Source of the DNA: Plantactinospora sp039889035
GTDB taxonomy: Bacteria; Actinomycetota; Actinomycetes; Mycobacteriales; Micromonosporaceae
Assembly: GCA_039889035.1 (NCBI GenBank)
Contig: JBDQQY010000002.1
Location: 186,001 to 250,000, forward strand
Reading direction: 5' to 3'
Length of the DNA stretch: 64,000 nucleotides
This document shows, piece by piece, positions 1 through 9,080 of the stretch. A program made the translations under genes and the position numbers. Within the stretch, counting starts at the first letter, position 1. Each line of letters begins with the position of its first letter. The notes under the pieces are model-generated. The model did no database searches. It was not told where the DNA came from and saw only the letters and a program-made list of their open reading frames with translations.

Positions 1-741
<741 letters not shown>

Positions 742-888
742 GTCCGCGATCGTAACGACGATCCGTGCCCAGGCCACCGCCCGGTGGCGGGGCGTGTGCC
801 GTGCCACCCCACACCGGCGACCGGCGGTGATACCCCGGCCGCGACCGGCCGGACCCGCCCCCGGGCGTCGGAGCCGTACGCTGGGCTG

Positions 889-1881
889 ATGCCCGGATCG
901 CCGTACACCGACCTGGACCGTCCGCCGCTCGACGCGCGGCGGCTCCGGCGGGCCCTGATCACGCCGGAGAGCCTCTGGACCCGGCTGGTGCTGCACGGCG
1001 AGACGGGGTCGACGAACGCCGACGCGGCCGAGGCCGCCCGGGCCGGCGAGCCGGAGGGGCTGGTGGTGGTCGCCGAGCGGCAGACCGCGGGGCGGGGGCG
1101 ACGCGGACGTACCTGGGAGTCGCCGGCCCGGGCCGGGCTCGCGGTCAGCGTGCTGCTCCGCCCGGGGGTGGAGGTGCCCGACCGGGGCTGGCGGGCGGTG
1201 CCGCCACCCCGGTACGGCTGGCTGCCGCTGCTGGCCGGGGTCGCGCTGGTGGAGGCGGTGGACCTGCTGGCCGAGCTGGACTCCGCGCTGAAGTGGCCGA
1301 ACGACCTGCTGGTCTGGCCCGACTCCCGCAACGGCCACCCCGCCGAGGGCCACCCCGCCGAGGGCCCGCCCACCGGTCGGACGGATGGCGGGCCGGACGG
1401 GCGGACGGACGGTGAGGCTGCCGGCCGGGCGGGTGGCGAGGCGAAAGCTGCCGGGATCCTCGCCGAAGGGGTCTCCGGAGCGGGTGGAGCGGACTCGGCG
1501 CTGGTGCTCGGCCTGGGCGTGAACGTGACGCTGCGCGCGGCCGAGCTGCCGGTCAACCCGACCGGGCTGCCCGCCACCTCGCTTCAGTTGGCCGGTGCGG
1601 CGGCCACCGACCGCGACCCGTTGCTGCGGGCTCTGCTGCGCGGCATCGACCGCTGGTACGCCCGCTGGCGTACCGCCGGTGGCGATGCCCTCGCCTGCGG
1701 CCTGCACGAGGCGTACGTGCGGAACTGCGCGACCCTCGGCCGCGAGGTACGGGTGCTGCTGCCGGGCGGCGACGAGTTGGTCGGTACCGCCAGCACGGTC
1801 GACCCGGACGGCCAACTGGTGCTCACCACCGCCGGCGGCGAACGCCGGGTCGCCGCCGGTGACGTCCTGCACCTGCGCTGA
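889..1881 (+). CDS. birA: Biotin--[acetyl-CoA-carboxylase] ligase (BirA, no HTH domain)
   Basis: This 330-residue protein attaches biotin to the carrier domain of acyl-CoA carboxylases. It has GSTNADA (residues 40-46), the biotinyl-AMP loop GRGRRGR (68-74), KWPNDL (135-140) and KAAGILAE (186-193), followed by a C-terminal SH3-like part with LGREVRVLLPGGDEL. No N-terminal winged helix precedes the catalytic core, so it is the enzyme-only group I type and not a repressor. The ATG at 889 gives a normal N-terminus; the frame is open far upstream but that stretch is antisense to pccB. Oddity: about 40 residues of Gly/Pro/Asp/Arg-rich sequence with short internal repeats (HPAEG twice, GRTDG twice) lie at residues 144-185, between the WPND motif and KAAGI, where most BirA have a few residues. 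Confidence 0.93.
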   Translation: MPGSPYTDLDRPPLDARRLRRALITPESLWTRLVLHGETGSTNADAAEAARAGEPEGLVVVAERQTAGRGRRGRTWESPARAGLAVSVLLRPGVEVPDRGWRAVPPPRYGWLPLLAGVALVEAVDLLAELDSALKWPNDLLVWPDSRNGHPAEGHPAEGPPTGRTDGGPDGRTDGEAAGRAGGEAKAAGILAEGVSGAGGADSALVLGLGVNVTLRAAELPVNPTGLPATSLQLAGAAATDRDPLLRALLRGIDRWYARWRTAGGDALACGLHEAYVRNCATLGREVRVLLPGGDELVGTASTVDPDGQLVLTTAGGERRVAAGDVLHLR

Positions 1882-2114
1882 CCAGCGCCGCTGCTGCCTC
1901 GGCCGCCACCGGGTGCGTTCGGCTCCGACCCGCACGGCCGCGGCCGTGCCGGCGTCATCGGCCCGGCAACGGTGCGGAGATTCGCCACCGCGTCGGCGTA
2001 GAGCGGACGGCGATCCGCCCGACTGTCGGTAAAGAGTCGATACCGGATACCACGGTCGTGACGTGGAACCGTTACGGTCACCGCGGACATTCGGTTATGG
2101 ACGAGGAGGATGGG

Positions 2115-2687
2115 GTGGCTTTCCCTGAGGACGTGCTCACCCAGGACGAGCATGTCGTAGCGCACCTGCACCCGCACTGGAAGGCGTTGATCCGACCGGT
2201 CGTGGTGCTGGTCCTGGCCGTCGCCGCGGTGGTCGCCGGCCTCGTTCTGCTGCCGTCGAGCGGTGCGGGCACCGTTGGGGGCTACGTGATCGCGGCGGTC
2301 GCGCTGGTGCTGGTCGTCTGGTTGAGCATCTGGCCGTACCTGATCTGGCGGACCACGCACTACCTGTTCACCAACGAGCGGGTGCTGCTGCAGAAGGGTG
2401 TCTTCTCCCGGGACCGCCGGGACATCCCGCTGGGCCGGATCAACGACCACTCGATGAACCAGAAGTTCCTCGAGCGGCTGCTCGGCTGCGGCACGCTGAC
2501 CATCGAGTCGGCCGGCGAGCGGGGCCAGTCGGTGCTGGCGGACATCCCGGGCGTGGAGAAGGTGCAGACCATGCTCTACGAGATCGTGGAGGCAAACCAG
2601 GACAAGCACTCGCTCGGTGACGGCGAGATGCGCGAAATCATGGCGGACATGACCGAGGGCAAGCCGCTGCGCGAAGAGTCGAAGTAG
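2115..2687 (+). CDS. PH domain-containing membrane protein (bacterial PH, YdbS/YdbT-like)
   Basis: A 190-residue protein with two adjacent membrane segments near residues 23-45 and 51-73, separated by a short Gly-rich loop, followed by a bacterial pleckstrin-homology domain (YLFTNERVLLQKGVFSRDRRDIPLGRINDHSM, then LLGCGTLTIESAGERG). The family is widespread in actinomycetes; its function is unknown, probably envelope-associated. I chose the GTG at 2115 because a perfect GAGGAGG lies five bases upstream (2103-2109). An ATG at 2097 is in frame but that Shine-Dalgarno would then be inside the gene. It is followed by a strong hairpin. The last 19 bases of the coding region recur, with one mismatch, at 2713-2731. 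Confidence 0.85.
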   Translation: MAFPEDVLTQDEHVVAHLHPHWKALIRPVVVLVLAVAAVVAGLVLLPSSGAGTVGGYVIAAVALVLVVWLSIWPYLIWRTTHYLFTNERVLLQKGVFSRDRRDIPLGRINDHSMNQKFLERLLGCGTLTIESAGERGQSVLADIPGVEKVQTMLYEIVEANQDKHSLGDGEMREIMADMTEGKPLREESK

Positions 2688-2740
2688 CGGCTGTGCCGGC
2701 AGCCGAACACAGGCTGCGCGAAGAGCCGAAGCAACACGCC

Positions 2741-2786
2741 GAAGGGCCCCTGGAACCTGCCGCTCGCGGCCGGTCAGGGGCCCTTC
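2741..2786. terminator. Strong hairpin between convergent genes
   Basis: A perfect 12-bp inverted repeat, GAAGGGCCCCTG (2741-2752) and CAGGGGCCCTTC (2775-2786), with a 22-base loop. It sits between the convergent PH-domain and MaoC-like genes and ends only eight bases before the latter's stop codon, so it can serve both strands. There is no U-tract, as is common in GC-rich actinomycetes. Confidence 0.75.
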
Positions 2787-2794
2787 GGGGCAGA

Positions 2795-3295
2795 TCAGCC
2801 CGGAGGCGCCGGTTCCCGCATCACGAACCAGCCCCGGAAGCGGGTACGCAGTACCTCGCGTTCCGGCTGGCCCTGGGCGTCCAACCGGTCCATGCTGGCG
2901 GTCAGGGTGACGGTGCCGAAGCCGGGCCGCGCCACCGACGGCTTGCTGCCGAGTACGGTCAGCCGGGTCGCCAGCCGGTCACCGGCGCGTACCGGGGCCA
3001 GCCAGCGCAGCTCCTCCAGCCCGGGTGATGCGTCCCCGGCGGCCCGGGCCAGCACGTGGTCGACGTACGCCCGCATGAAGAGGCTGACCGTGAAGAAGCC
3101 GCTGGCGATCAGCCCACCGTGATGGCTGCGTCGGGCCAGTTCCTCGTCGAGGTGGTACCACTGCGGGTCGAAGCGCCGGGCGAAGTCGACCATCTCCCGC
3201 CCGTCGACGACGGTGACCCCGAGGTCGAAGGAGCGTCCGGGCGTCAGGTCCTCGAAGAACAGTTCGGCGGGGGCGCCGGTACCGGATCGGCTCAC
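2795..3295 (-). CDS. MaoC-like (R)-hydratase / hotdog-fold dehydratase
   Basis: A 166-residue single hotdog domain of the MaoC/PaaZ-C type, which usually hydrates enoyl-CoA substrates. Visible are FFEDLTPGRSF near the N-terminus and FARRFDPQWYHLDEE with the catalytic Asp/His pair followed by GLIASGFFTVSLFMR, the hydratase-2 core motif. The C-terminal half has the LRWLAPVRAGDRL strand typical of the family. The acyl chain or CoA substrate cannot be predicted. It is convergent with the PH-domain gene and lies eight bases downstream of the first GtrA gene on the same strand, so it may be co-transcribed with it, though I see no functional link. Confidence 0.85.
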   Translation of the reverse strand: MSRSGTGAPAELFFEDLTPGRSFDLGVTVVDGREMVDFARRFDPQWYHLDEELARRSHHGGLIASGFFTVSLFMRAYVDHVLARAAGDASPGLEELRWLAPVRAGDRLATRLTVLGSKPSVARPGFGTVTLTASMDRLDAQGQPEREVLRTRFRGWFVMREPAPPG

Positions 3296-3303
3296 CGCGT
3301 CGC

Positions 3304-4053
3304 TCAGCGGGCTGACGAACGCCGGGGAGCGGCGTTCAGCTCGGCGGCGAGTTCGGTCTCCAGCGCGGCGTCGATGGTCTCGGCGAACTGGACCTCGAGC
3401 GGCTGGGCGGAGCCGACCGGCGACCCGGGGCCGGCGCGTGTCCCGGTCGCGGCGGGTGCGGTGCCGGCGGTCTCGGGCTCGGTCAGCTCGCTGACCGCCT
3501 CGGCGAGTTCGGCGACCGGGTCGAGCTCGGCCAGGAACTCGCCGTCCGGCTCGCCCGCCGGGTGCAATCCGGTCGCCTTGCCGACCACACCGGGCGCGGT
3601 CGGGACGGACGGCGTGCTCGGGGACTTCCGGAAGACGAAGGTGCGGTAGGACCAGAACCGGAAGACCGTGGCCAGCCCGACGCCGACCGTCTTGGCGAGG
3701 TTGAGCGCCAGCAGGCCGCTGATGCCGAACCCGTACTTGGCCAGCGCCAGTACGCCGAGTTCGATGACCAGGCCGGCGCCGTTGAACAGGAAGAACAGGG
3801 CGTATTCGCGGCGCATCGCCGATTTCGGCCGGTCCCGGTAGGTCCAGTGCCGATTCATCAGATAGGACGAGATGGTGGCGACGATCGTGGCGACGACGTT
3901 CGCCTTGAGTTGTCCGTCGGCGAACACGGTGAGCGCCAGCGCGTTGAACACCGCGTAGTTGATGGCGGCGTTCACACCTCCCACGGCACCGAATTTCAGC
4001 ACCTCACGCAGGAACCTCTGCCAGCGCTCGGGCAACAGACGGGCGAAACGCAT
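3304..4053 (-). CDS. GtrA family membrane protein with long acidic tail
   Basis: GtrA-like proteins are four-helix membrane proteins thought to move or position polyprenyl-phosphate-linked sugars for cell-envelope glycosylation. The first ~145 of 249 residues are the canonical domain (FLREVLKFGAVGGVNAAINYAVF, NRHWTYRDR, YALFFLFNGAGLVIELGVLAL, FRFWSYRTFVF). The remaining ~100 residues are Ala/Glu/Pro/Thr-rich, acidic, and look disordered; most family members end soon after the last helix. A second GtrA gene lies directly upstream on the same strand. Confidence 0.88.
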   Translation of the reverse strand: MRFARLLPERWQRFLREVLKFGAVGGVNAAINYAVFNALALTVFADGQLKANVVATIVATISSYLMNRHWTYRDRPKSAMRREYALFFLFNGAGLVIELGVLALAKYGFGISGLLALNLAKTVGVGLATVFRFWSYRTFVFRKSPSTPSVPTAPGVVGKATGLHPAGEPDGEFLAELDPVAELAEAVSELTEPETAGTAPAATGTRAGPGSPVGSAQPLEVQFAETIDAALETELAAELNAAPRRSSAR

Positions 4054-4114
4054 TCGACCACCTTAGGGCAGATGTGGGCGCCGGATGCGCCGACGGGGCG
4101 AGGTGGGTCGCCGG

Positions 4115-4663
4115 TCACTGCCTCTTGTGACTCTGTGTGATCACTTCTGGTGCGTCGGAGGCCGCCGGGCCGACGAAGACGAACCGGCGGTACGACCAGA
4201 ACCGGAAGAAGGTGCCCATCGCGGCGCCGATGAAGTTGGCCGCGATGTTGTCGGCGATCAGCGACTTGAACACGCCCGGCCAGATGCTGCCCAGCCCGTA
4301 GTGGCTGATGGCCAGGCAGGCGAGGCCGATGCCCAGGCCGACGGCGTTGAAGAAGAAGTAGAGCGAGTACTCCCGGGCCATGCCGGAGCGTTCCCGGTGT
4401 CGCCAGGTCCAGAACCGGTTGCCGACGAAGGCGACGGTGGCGGCGATGACCGTGGAGAACGTCTTCGCGGTGAGGGTCTCCCAGCCGAGGCTCGCGTTGG
4501 CGTAGTTGAACAGCACGAAGTCGACCGCGAAGGCCACCGCACCGACCGTGCCGAACTTGCCCAGCTCGTGAATGAGATGACCGAACCGGTCCAGAAGGGT
4601 CCGAATCAAACCGCGGCGGGCGCCCGGCGTTGAGGGCTGTTCGCCGGTGGCGGTCGAAGACAC
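4115..4663 (-). CDS. GtrA family membrane protein (second tandem copy)
   Basis: A 182-residue GtrA protein from the GTG at 4663, with four predicted helices: LGKFGTVGAVAFAVDFVLFNYA, NRFWTWRHR, YSLYFFFNAVGLGIGLACLAI and a terminal FFRFWSYRRFVFV. It shares the W-x-Y/W-R-x-R and FRFWSYR-FVF signatures with the gene downstream, so the two are paralogues from an old duplication, now clearly diverged. The frame stays open to 4795, but the added 44 residues are Arg/Pro-rich and unsupported. Likely role is lipid-linked sugar transfer in envelope polysaccharide synthesis; no glycosyltransferase is adjacent in this window. Confidence 0.85.
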   Translation of the reverse strand: MSSTATGEQPSTPGARRGLIRTLLDRFGHLIHELGKFGTVGAVAFAVDFVLFNYANASLGWETLTAKTFSTVIAATVAFVGNRFWTWRHRERSGMAREYSLYFFFNAVGLGIGLACLAISHYGLGSIWPGVFKSLIADNIAANFIGAAMGTFFRFWSYRRFVFVGPAASDAPEVITQSHKRQ

Positions 4664-5065
4664 GGCTTGAGCGTACCGGTTGCCGGTCGTCCCCACGCCC
4701 CGCAACGAGCGACTCGCGGGACGGGACCGCGGCAGACGCCTGGCGGTGGCCGGACCGTTTCGCGGAAGGAGTGTCGGGTGTGACATCCGGGTCACCTGGC
4801 GTCAATGACTGCTGTGAGGACGCCGTGACGCAATGCTGTTGCCCTGAAGGATTTGCGTGAAACTGCGCGTGGGAGCGAGGAAAGAATCGCCTTACGGCAG
4901 CCCGTCCGCATCTTGTGCAGTTCTTCACAACCAGTCTCGCTGCCCCGAACGCCGGCTCGGTTTACGCTGACGGAAATCCCAGGCTTTCACAAGGCGACGC
5001 GGTCGCCGCTGGAGTCGGCACCGCGCGCGCCGCAATCGGTCAGCGTCGACCAAAGGAGAACTGTC
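4664..5065. other. 402-bp divergent promoter region of GtrA and pckG
   Basis: No convincing gene. The region is less GC-rich than its surroundings and holds the CRP-like dyad at 4913-4930. The ribosome-binding site AAGGAGAA (5053-5060) in front of pckG lies at its right end. An open frame runs through it into pckG from 4853, but the encoded peptide has no recognisable features. Confidence 0.6.
4913..4930. promoter_or_regulatory. Putative CRP/GlxR-type operator upstream of pckG
   Basis: TTGTG (4913-4917) and CACAA (4926-4930) form an inverted repeat with an eight-base spacer. The core TGTG-N8-CACA has exactly the spacing of the actinobacterial cAMP-receptor consensus TGTGA-N6-TCACA. One of the inner half-site bases matches (T before CACA), the other does not (C after TGTG). 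It lies about 135 bases upstream of the pckG start. Gluconeogenic PEPCK is a plausible cAMP-CRP target; binding itself is inference. Confidence 0.45.
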
Positions 5066-6937
5066 ATGGCCGCTCCGGCTACTATCCGGGGTCTCGATCA
5101 AGCTCCGACAAGCCATCCGAAACTACTCGCCTGGGTCAAAGAGGTAGCCGAACTCACCAGCCCGGACCAGGTCGTCTGGGTGGACGGCTCGGACGAGGAA
5201 TGGCAGCGCCTCACCGACGAACTGGTCGACGCCGGCACGCTCGTGCGCCTCGATCCGGCCCGCAAGCCGAACTCGTTCTGGGGGCGTACCGATCCCTCCG
5301 ATGTGGCCCGGGCCGAGGACCGTACCTTCATCTGCTCGGTCGACGAGGCCGATGCCGGACCCACCAACAACTGGATGGCCCCGGCCGAGATGAAGCGCAT
5401 CATGACCGACCTCTACCGGGGTTCGATGCGCGGTCGGACCATGTACGTCATTCCGTTCTGCATGGGCCCGCTCGAGGCGGAACAGCCGATGTTCGGCGTC
5501 GAGATCACCGACAGCCCGTACGTCGTCGCGTCCATGCGCATCATGACCCGGATGGGCACGAAGGTGCTGGCCGGAATGGGGGAGAACGCGGACTTCGTGC
5601 ACGCGCTGCACTCGATCGGCGCGCCGCTGGAGCCGGGCCAGCCGGACGTCGCGTGGCCGTGCAACGACACCAAGTACATCTCGCACTTCCCGGAGACCCG
5701 GGAGATCTGGTCCTTCGGCTCCGGCTACGGCGGCAACTCGCTGCTCGGCAAGAAGTGCTACTCGCTGCGGATCGCCAGCGTGATGGCCCGGGACGAGGGC
5801 TGGCTCGCCGAGCACATGCTCATCATGAAGCTGACCTCGCCGGAGGGGTCGGTGCACTACATCGCCGGCGCCTTCCCGTCCGCCTGCGGCAAGACCAACC
5901 TCGCCATGCTGGAACCGACCATTCCGGGCTGGAAGGTCGAGACCATCGGCGACGACATCGCCTGGATGAAGTTCGGCTCCGACGGCCGGCTCTACGCGGT
6001 CAACCCCGAGTACGGGCTCTTCGGCGTCGCGCCCGGCACCGGCTGGAAGACCAACGCCAACGCGATGCGCACCATCGACCTGGGGAACTCCATCTTCACC
6101 AACGTCGGACTGACCGACGACGGCGACATCTGGTGGGAGGGGATGAGCGCGCCGCCGGCCCACCTCATCGACTGGAAGGGCCGGGACTGGACGCCGGAGA
6201 GCGGCGAACTCTCCTCGCACGCCAACAGCCGGTTCTGCACCCCGCTGCTGCAGTGCCCGATCGTGGCCGACGAGTTCAACGACCCGAACGGCGTACCGAT
6301 CGACGCGATCCTGTTCGGCGGGCGGCGCAAGGACACCATTCCGCTGATCACCGAGGCCCGGGACTGGGTGCACGGCGTCTACATGGGAGCGACGCTCTCC
6401 TCCGAGACCACCGCCGCCGCCTCCGGCGAGGTCGGTGTGGTCCGGCGGGACCCGATGGCGATGCTGCCGTTCATCGGCTACCACGGCGGGGACTACTTCC
6501 GGCACTGGATCGAGATGGGCAAGGGCACCGACGGCGACGAGTCGAAGCTGCCGAAGATCTACTACGTCAACTGGTTCCGCAAGAACGCCGACGGCGACTT
6601 CATCTGGCCCGGCTTCGGCGAGAACTCCCGGGTGCTGAAGTGGATCGTCGAGCGCCTGGAGGGCCGGGCCGAGGCGGTCGAGACGCCGATCGGCTTCGTA
6701 CCGGCACCGGGCGCGCTCGACGTCGACGGGCTCGACATGAGCCCGGAGGACCTCCGCATCGCCACCCGGGTCGACGTCGAGGAGTGGCGCGACGAACTGC
6801 CGATGGTCACCGAGTGGTTCGAGAAGTTCGGTGACAAGCTGCCGGGCGTGCTCTGGGCCGAACTGGACGCGCTGCGGGCCCGGCTCGACGACGAGGCGGT
6901 CCGGGTCGGCGCCGACCAGCCGCGCTCGGCCGGCTAG
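5066..6937 (+). CDS. pckG: Phosphoenolpyruvate carboxykinase (GTP)
   Basis: This 623-residue enzyme converts oxaloacetate and GTP to phosphoenolpyruvate, GDP and CO2, the first committed gluconeogenic step. The GTP-PEPCK signature with the P-loop and the hyper-reactive cysteine, FPSACGKTN, is at residues 270-278 (Cys274). Also visible are YGGNSLLGKKCYSLRIAS, FGGRRKDTIPLITEARDW and WFRKNADGDFIWPGFGENSRVLKWI near the C-terminus. The length is normal for the GTP family and unlike the ATP type. The ATG at 5066 is preceded by AAGGAGAA at 5053-5060 with a good spacing, although the frame is open further upstream. A CRP-like dyad sits in its promoter. Confidence 0.97.
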   Translation: MAAPATIRGLDQAPTSHPKLLAWVKEVAELTSPDQVVWVDGSDEEWQRLTDELVDAGTLVRLDPARKPNSFWGRTDPSDVARAEDRTFICSVDEADAGPTNNWMAPAEMKRIMTDLYRGSMRGRTMYVIPFCMGPLEAEQPMFGVEITDSPYVVASMRIMTRMGTKVLAGMGENADFVHALHSIGAPLEPGQPDVAWPCNDTKYISHFPETREIWSFGSGYGGNSLLGKKCYSLRIASVMARDEGWLAEHMLIMKLTSPEGSVHYIAGAFPSACGKTNLAMLEPTIPGWKVETIGDDIAWMKFGSDGRLYAVNPEYGLFGVAPGTGWKTNANAMRTIDLGNSIFTNVGLTDDGDIWWEGMSAPPAHLIDWKGRDWTPESGELSSHANSRFCTPLLQCPIVADEFNDPNGVPIDAILFGGRRKDTIPLITEARDWVHGVYMGATLSSETTAAASGEVGVVRRDPMAMLPFIGYHGGDYFRHWIEMGKGTDGDESKLPKIYYVNWFRKNADGDFIWPGFGENSRVLKWIVERLEGRAEAVETPIGFVPAPGALDVDGLDMSPEDLRIATRVDVEEWRDELPMVTEWFEKFGDKLPGVLWAELDALRARLDDEAVRVGADQPRSAG

Positions 6938-7015
6938 GGGACGGGTCCGAGCGGCCATCCGGAGGACACGCCCGGGCGGGTGTGCGGGTGGTCCGGGTTG
7001 GGCATCATCGACGGC

Positions 7016-7903
7016 ATGACGACGGCCGCCGCGACCGAGGTCCGGCGGCCGTCCGCCGTCCGGGCACTGACCTGGCTGCTCGCCGCGACCGCGGCGGCCA
7101 CCGTCGCGGTCGACGCGCTCAACTGGTGGTACGCCGCCGACCGCGGCTTCGGGCTGGCGGTACGCAGCGGCTGGGCGCTGCTGCGCACCCTCGGGTTCCT
7201 GATCCTGATCCGGCACGTCCGGCGGGGCCGGGCCGGTGCCCGCCCGCTCGGGCTGATCCTCGCGGTGACCACGGTCGTCGCGGTCGGCCGGCTGATCGTG
7301 CCCCGGGCCGGCGTACCGGCGCTGCCCGGAGTGCTCGGCTTCGCCGTGCTGGCCGTACTCTGCGCCGCCGTCGTCTGGCTGCTCTACCGGTCGCCGCCGC
7401 TGCAGGAATACCTGGTCCGGCACCCGAGCCGGCTGGTCGTCGACCGGCGGGGCCTCTCCTGGCGGGAGGTCGCCCCGCGTCGGCCGCCGGTCGCCGGCTG
7501 GCTGCTCACCGCCCGGGTCGCCGCCTTCACGTACGGACCGTTGACCCTGGTGCCCTGCCTGGTGGCAATCGGCACGATTCTCGACGGCCGGCTGCTCGCG
7601 GTGCCTACCGTGGTGCTGTGGTTCGGCATCGGCATCGGGGTCAGCTACGCGGTGCTGTTCAGCACCTTCTTCCTGCTCCGGGGCAAGACCTGGGCCGGCG
7701 GGCTGCTGGTGGTGATCAGCGTGCTGGTGGTCGCGGTCGACCTGGCGTTCTGCTGGCTGCTGCTCGGGGTCGACGGCCTGGTCCGGGACGGTGTGCCGCT
7801 GGTGGTGGCCGCCGGGCTGACCCTCTACGCGCTGCGTCGGGCAGCCCGAGCCGCCCGGGCGGCACCCTCGGCCCGGGTTTCCGCCGCCGCCCGATCCGGC
7901 TGA
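7016..7903 (+). CDS. Hypothetical multi-pass membrane protein
   Basis: A 295-residue protein with about eight hydrophobic segments, for example LTWLLAATAAATVAV, LGLILAVTTVVAV, VLGFAVLAVLCAAVVWLLY and LLVVISVLVVAVDLAFCWLLL, and Arg/Ala-rich ends. I do not recognise a named family. The ATG at 7016 is the first good start. It lies on the same strand as pckG, 78 bases downstream, and ends 11 bases before the geranylgeranyl-reductase-family gene, so it may be co-transcribed with that gene and the prenyltransferase behind it. Confidence 0.7.
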   Translation: MTTAAATEVRRPSAVRALTWLLAATAAATVAVDALNWWYAADRGFGLAVRSGWALLRTLGFLILIRHVRRGRAGARPLGLILAVTTVVAVGRLIVPRAGVPALPGVLGFAVLAVLCAAVVWLLYRSPPLQEYLVRHPSRLVVDRRGLSWREVAPRRPPVAGWLLTARVAAFTYGPLTLVPCLVAIGTILDGRLLAVPTVVLWFGIGIGVSYAVLFSTFFLLRGKTWAGGLLVVISVLVVAVDLAFCWLLLGVDGLVRDGVPLVVAAGLTLYALRRAARAARAAPSARVSAAARSG

Positions 7904-7914
7904 GGTGACCGGCC

Positions 7915-9063
7915 GTGGAGACCGTCGACGTCGCGGTGGTGGGTGCCGGTCCGGCCGGGGCCAGCGCCGCGCTGGCGGCCCGCCGGGCGGGAGCGCGGGT
8001 GCTGCTGCTGGACCGGGCCGACTTTCCCCGGGACAAGGCATGCGGGGACGGAATCGCCGCGCACGCGCTCGACGTACTCGCCGAGCTGGGGGTTTCCGAC
8101 CCGGTGTCCGGCTACCGGCCGGTGCCGGCGCTGCGGCTGGTGGCGCCCGGTGGCGGGAACGTGGCGCGGCGGCTGCCGCGGCCGGCGTACACGGTGCCCC
8201 GCCGGGTCTTCGACGCCCGGCTGGTGGCGGCTGCGCTGGCGGCCGGCGCGGAGCTGCGCCGGCACGCGGTGCGGCGGATCGAGCGCTCCGACGGCCTGGT
8301 GGTGCTCGACGGTACGGTGGCCGCCCGTGCCGTGGTCGGTGCCGACGGCGCCGGCTCGGTGGTCCGGCGGGCGCTGGGGCACGGCGCCAATCCCGACGGC
8401 CACCTGGCGCTGGCCATCCGGGGGTACGCCCCGGACGCCGCCGGCCCGGCCGAGCAGCGGATCGTCACCTCGGCGGCGCACTGGCCCGGCTACGCCTGGT
8501 CGTTCCCGATCGGTGACGGGCGGGCGAACGTCGGGTACGGCGAGGTGCTGGCCGGCCGCCCGCTGCGCCGGACCGAACTGCTGGACCGGTTGGCGGCGCT
8601 GCTTCCCGAGGTCGACCCGGTGGCCGTCACCGAGCTGCGGGCGCACCACCTGCCGCTCTCCACCCGCCGGCCGGCGCCGGGCCGGGGCCGGATCGTGCTG
8701 GCCGGGGACGCGCTGTCACTGGTCAACCCGTTCACCGGCGAGGGGATCTTCTACGCGGTCCTCTCCGGGGCGCTGGCCGGGGCGGCCGCCGCCACGGCGC
8801 CGCACGCCGCCGCCGACCGGTACGCCGCCGCGCTGCGGGCCCGGCTCGGCGCTCACCTGCGGGACAGCTCGGCGGTGGCCTGGCTGGCCCGCCGGGCGCC
8901 GGTGGTGGACGGGGTGGTCCGGGCCGCCGACCGGGACGCCCGGGTCTTCCGGACCCTGGTCGAACTGGGCCTGGGTGACGGCCGGCTGGACGCCCGGACA
9001 TTGACCAGGGTCGCCGGCGCGGTGGCCGGCTCGGCCGGCCGGCACTTCCGTAGTCGACTCTGA
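7915..9063 (+). CDS. Geranylgeranyl reductase family FAD-dependent oxidoreductase (possible menaquinone reductase MenJ)
   Basis: A 382-residue flavoprotein that would saturate isoprenoid double bonds. It has the N-terminal FAD-binding GAGPAGASAAL motif (about residues 9-19), the family signature PRDKACGDGI near residue 40, and the second FAD motif with GDALSLVNPFTGEGI in the C-terminal half. In mycobacteria the homologous MenJ partially reduces the menaquinone side chain; in archaea relatives reduce geranylgeranyl lipids. The next gene, 17 bases downstream, is a cis-prenyltransferase, which supports an isoprenoid role. The exact substrate (menaquinone, polyprenyl phosphate or other) is inference. 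Confidence 0.85.
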   Translation: METVDVAVVGAGPAGASAALAARRAGARVLLLDRADFPRDKACGDGIAAHALDVLAELGVSDPVSGYRPVPALRLVAPGGGNVARRLPRPAYTVPRRVFDARLVAAALAAGAELRRHAVRRIERSDGLVVLDGTVAARAVVGADGAGSVVRRALGHGANPDGHLALAIRGYAPDAAGPAEQRIVTSAAHWPGYAWSFPIGDGRANVGYGEVLAGRPLRRTELLDRLAALLPEVDPVAVTELRAHHLPLSTRRPAPGRGRIVLAGDALSLVNPFTGEGIFYAVLSGALAGAAAATAPHAAADRYAAALRARLGAHLRDSSAVAWLARRAPVVDGVVRAADRDARVFRTLVELGLGDGRLDARTLTRVAGAVAGSAGRHFRSRL

Positions 9064-9080
9064 TCGGTACGCTGCAAGGG

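Noticed and set aside
5123..8041. A 972-residue minus-strand open frame
   Set aside because: It lies antisense to pckG, the membrane protein and part of the reductase gene, and is rich in His, Arg, Pro and Gln as typical of GC-rich shadow frames.
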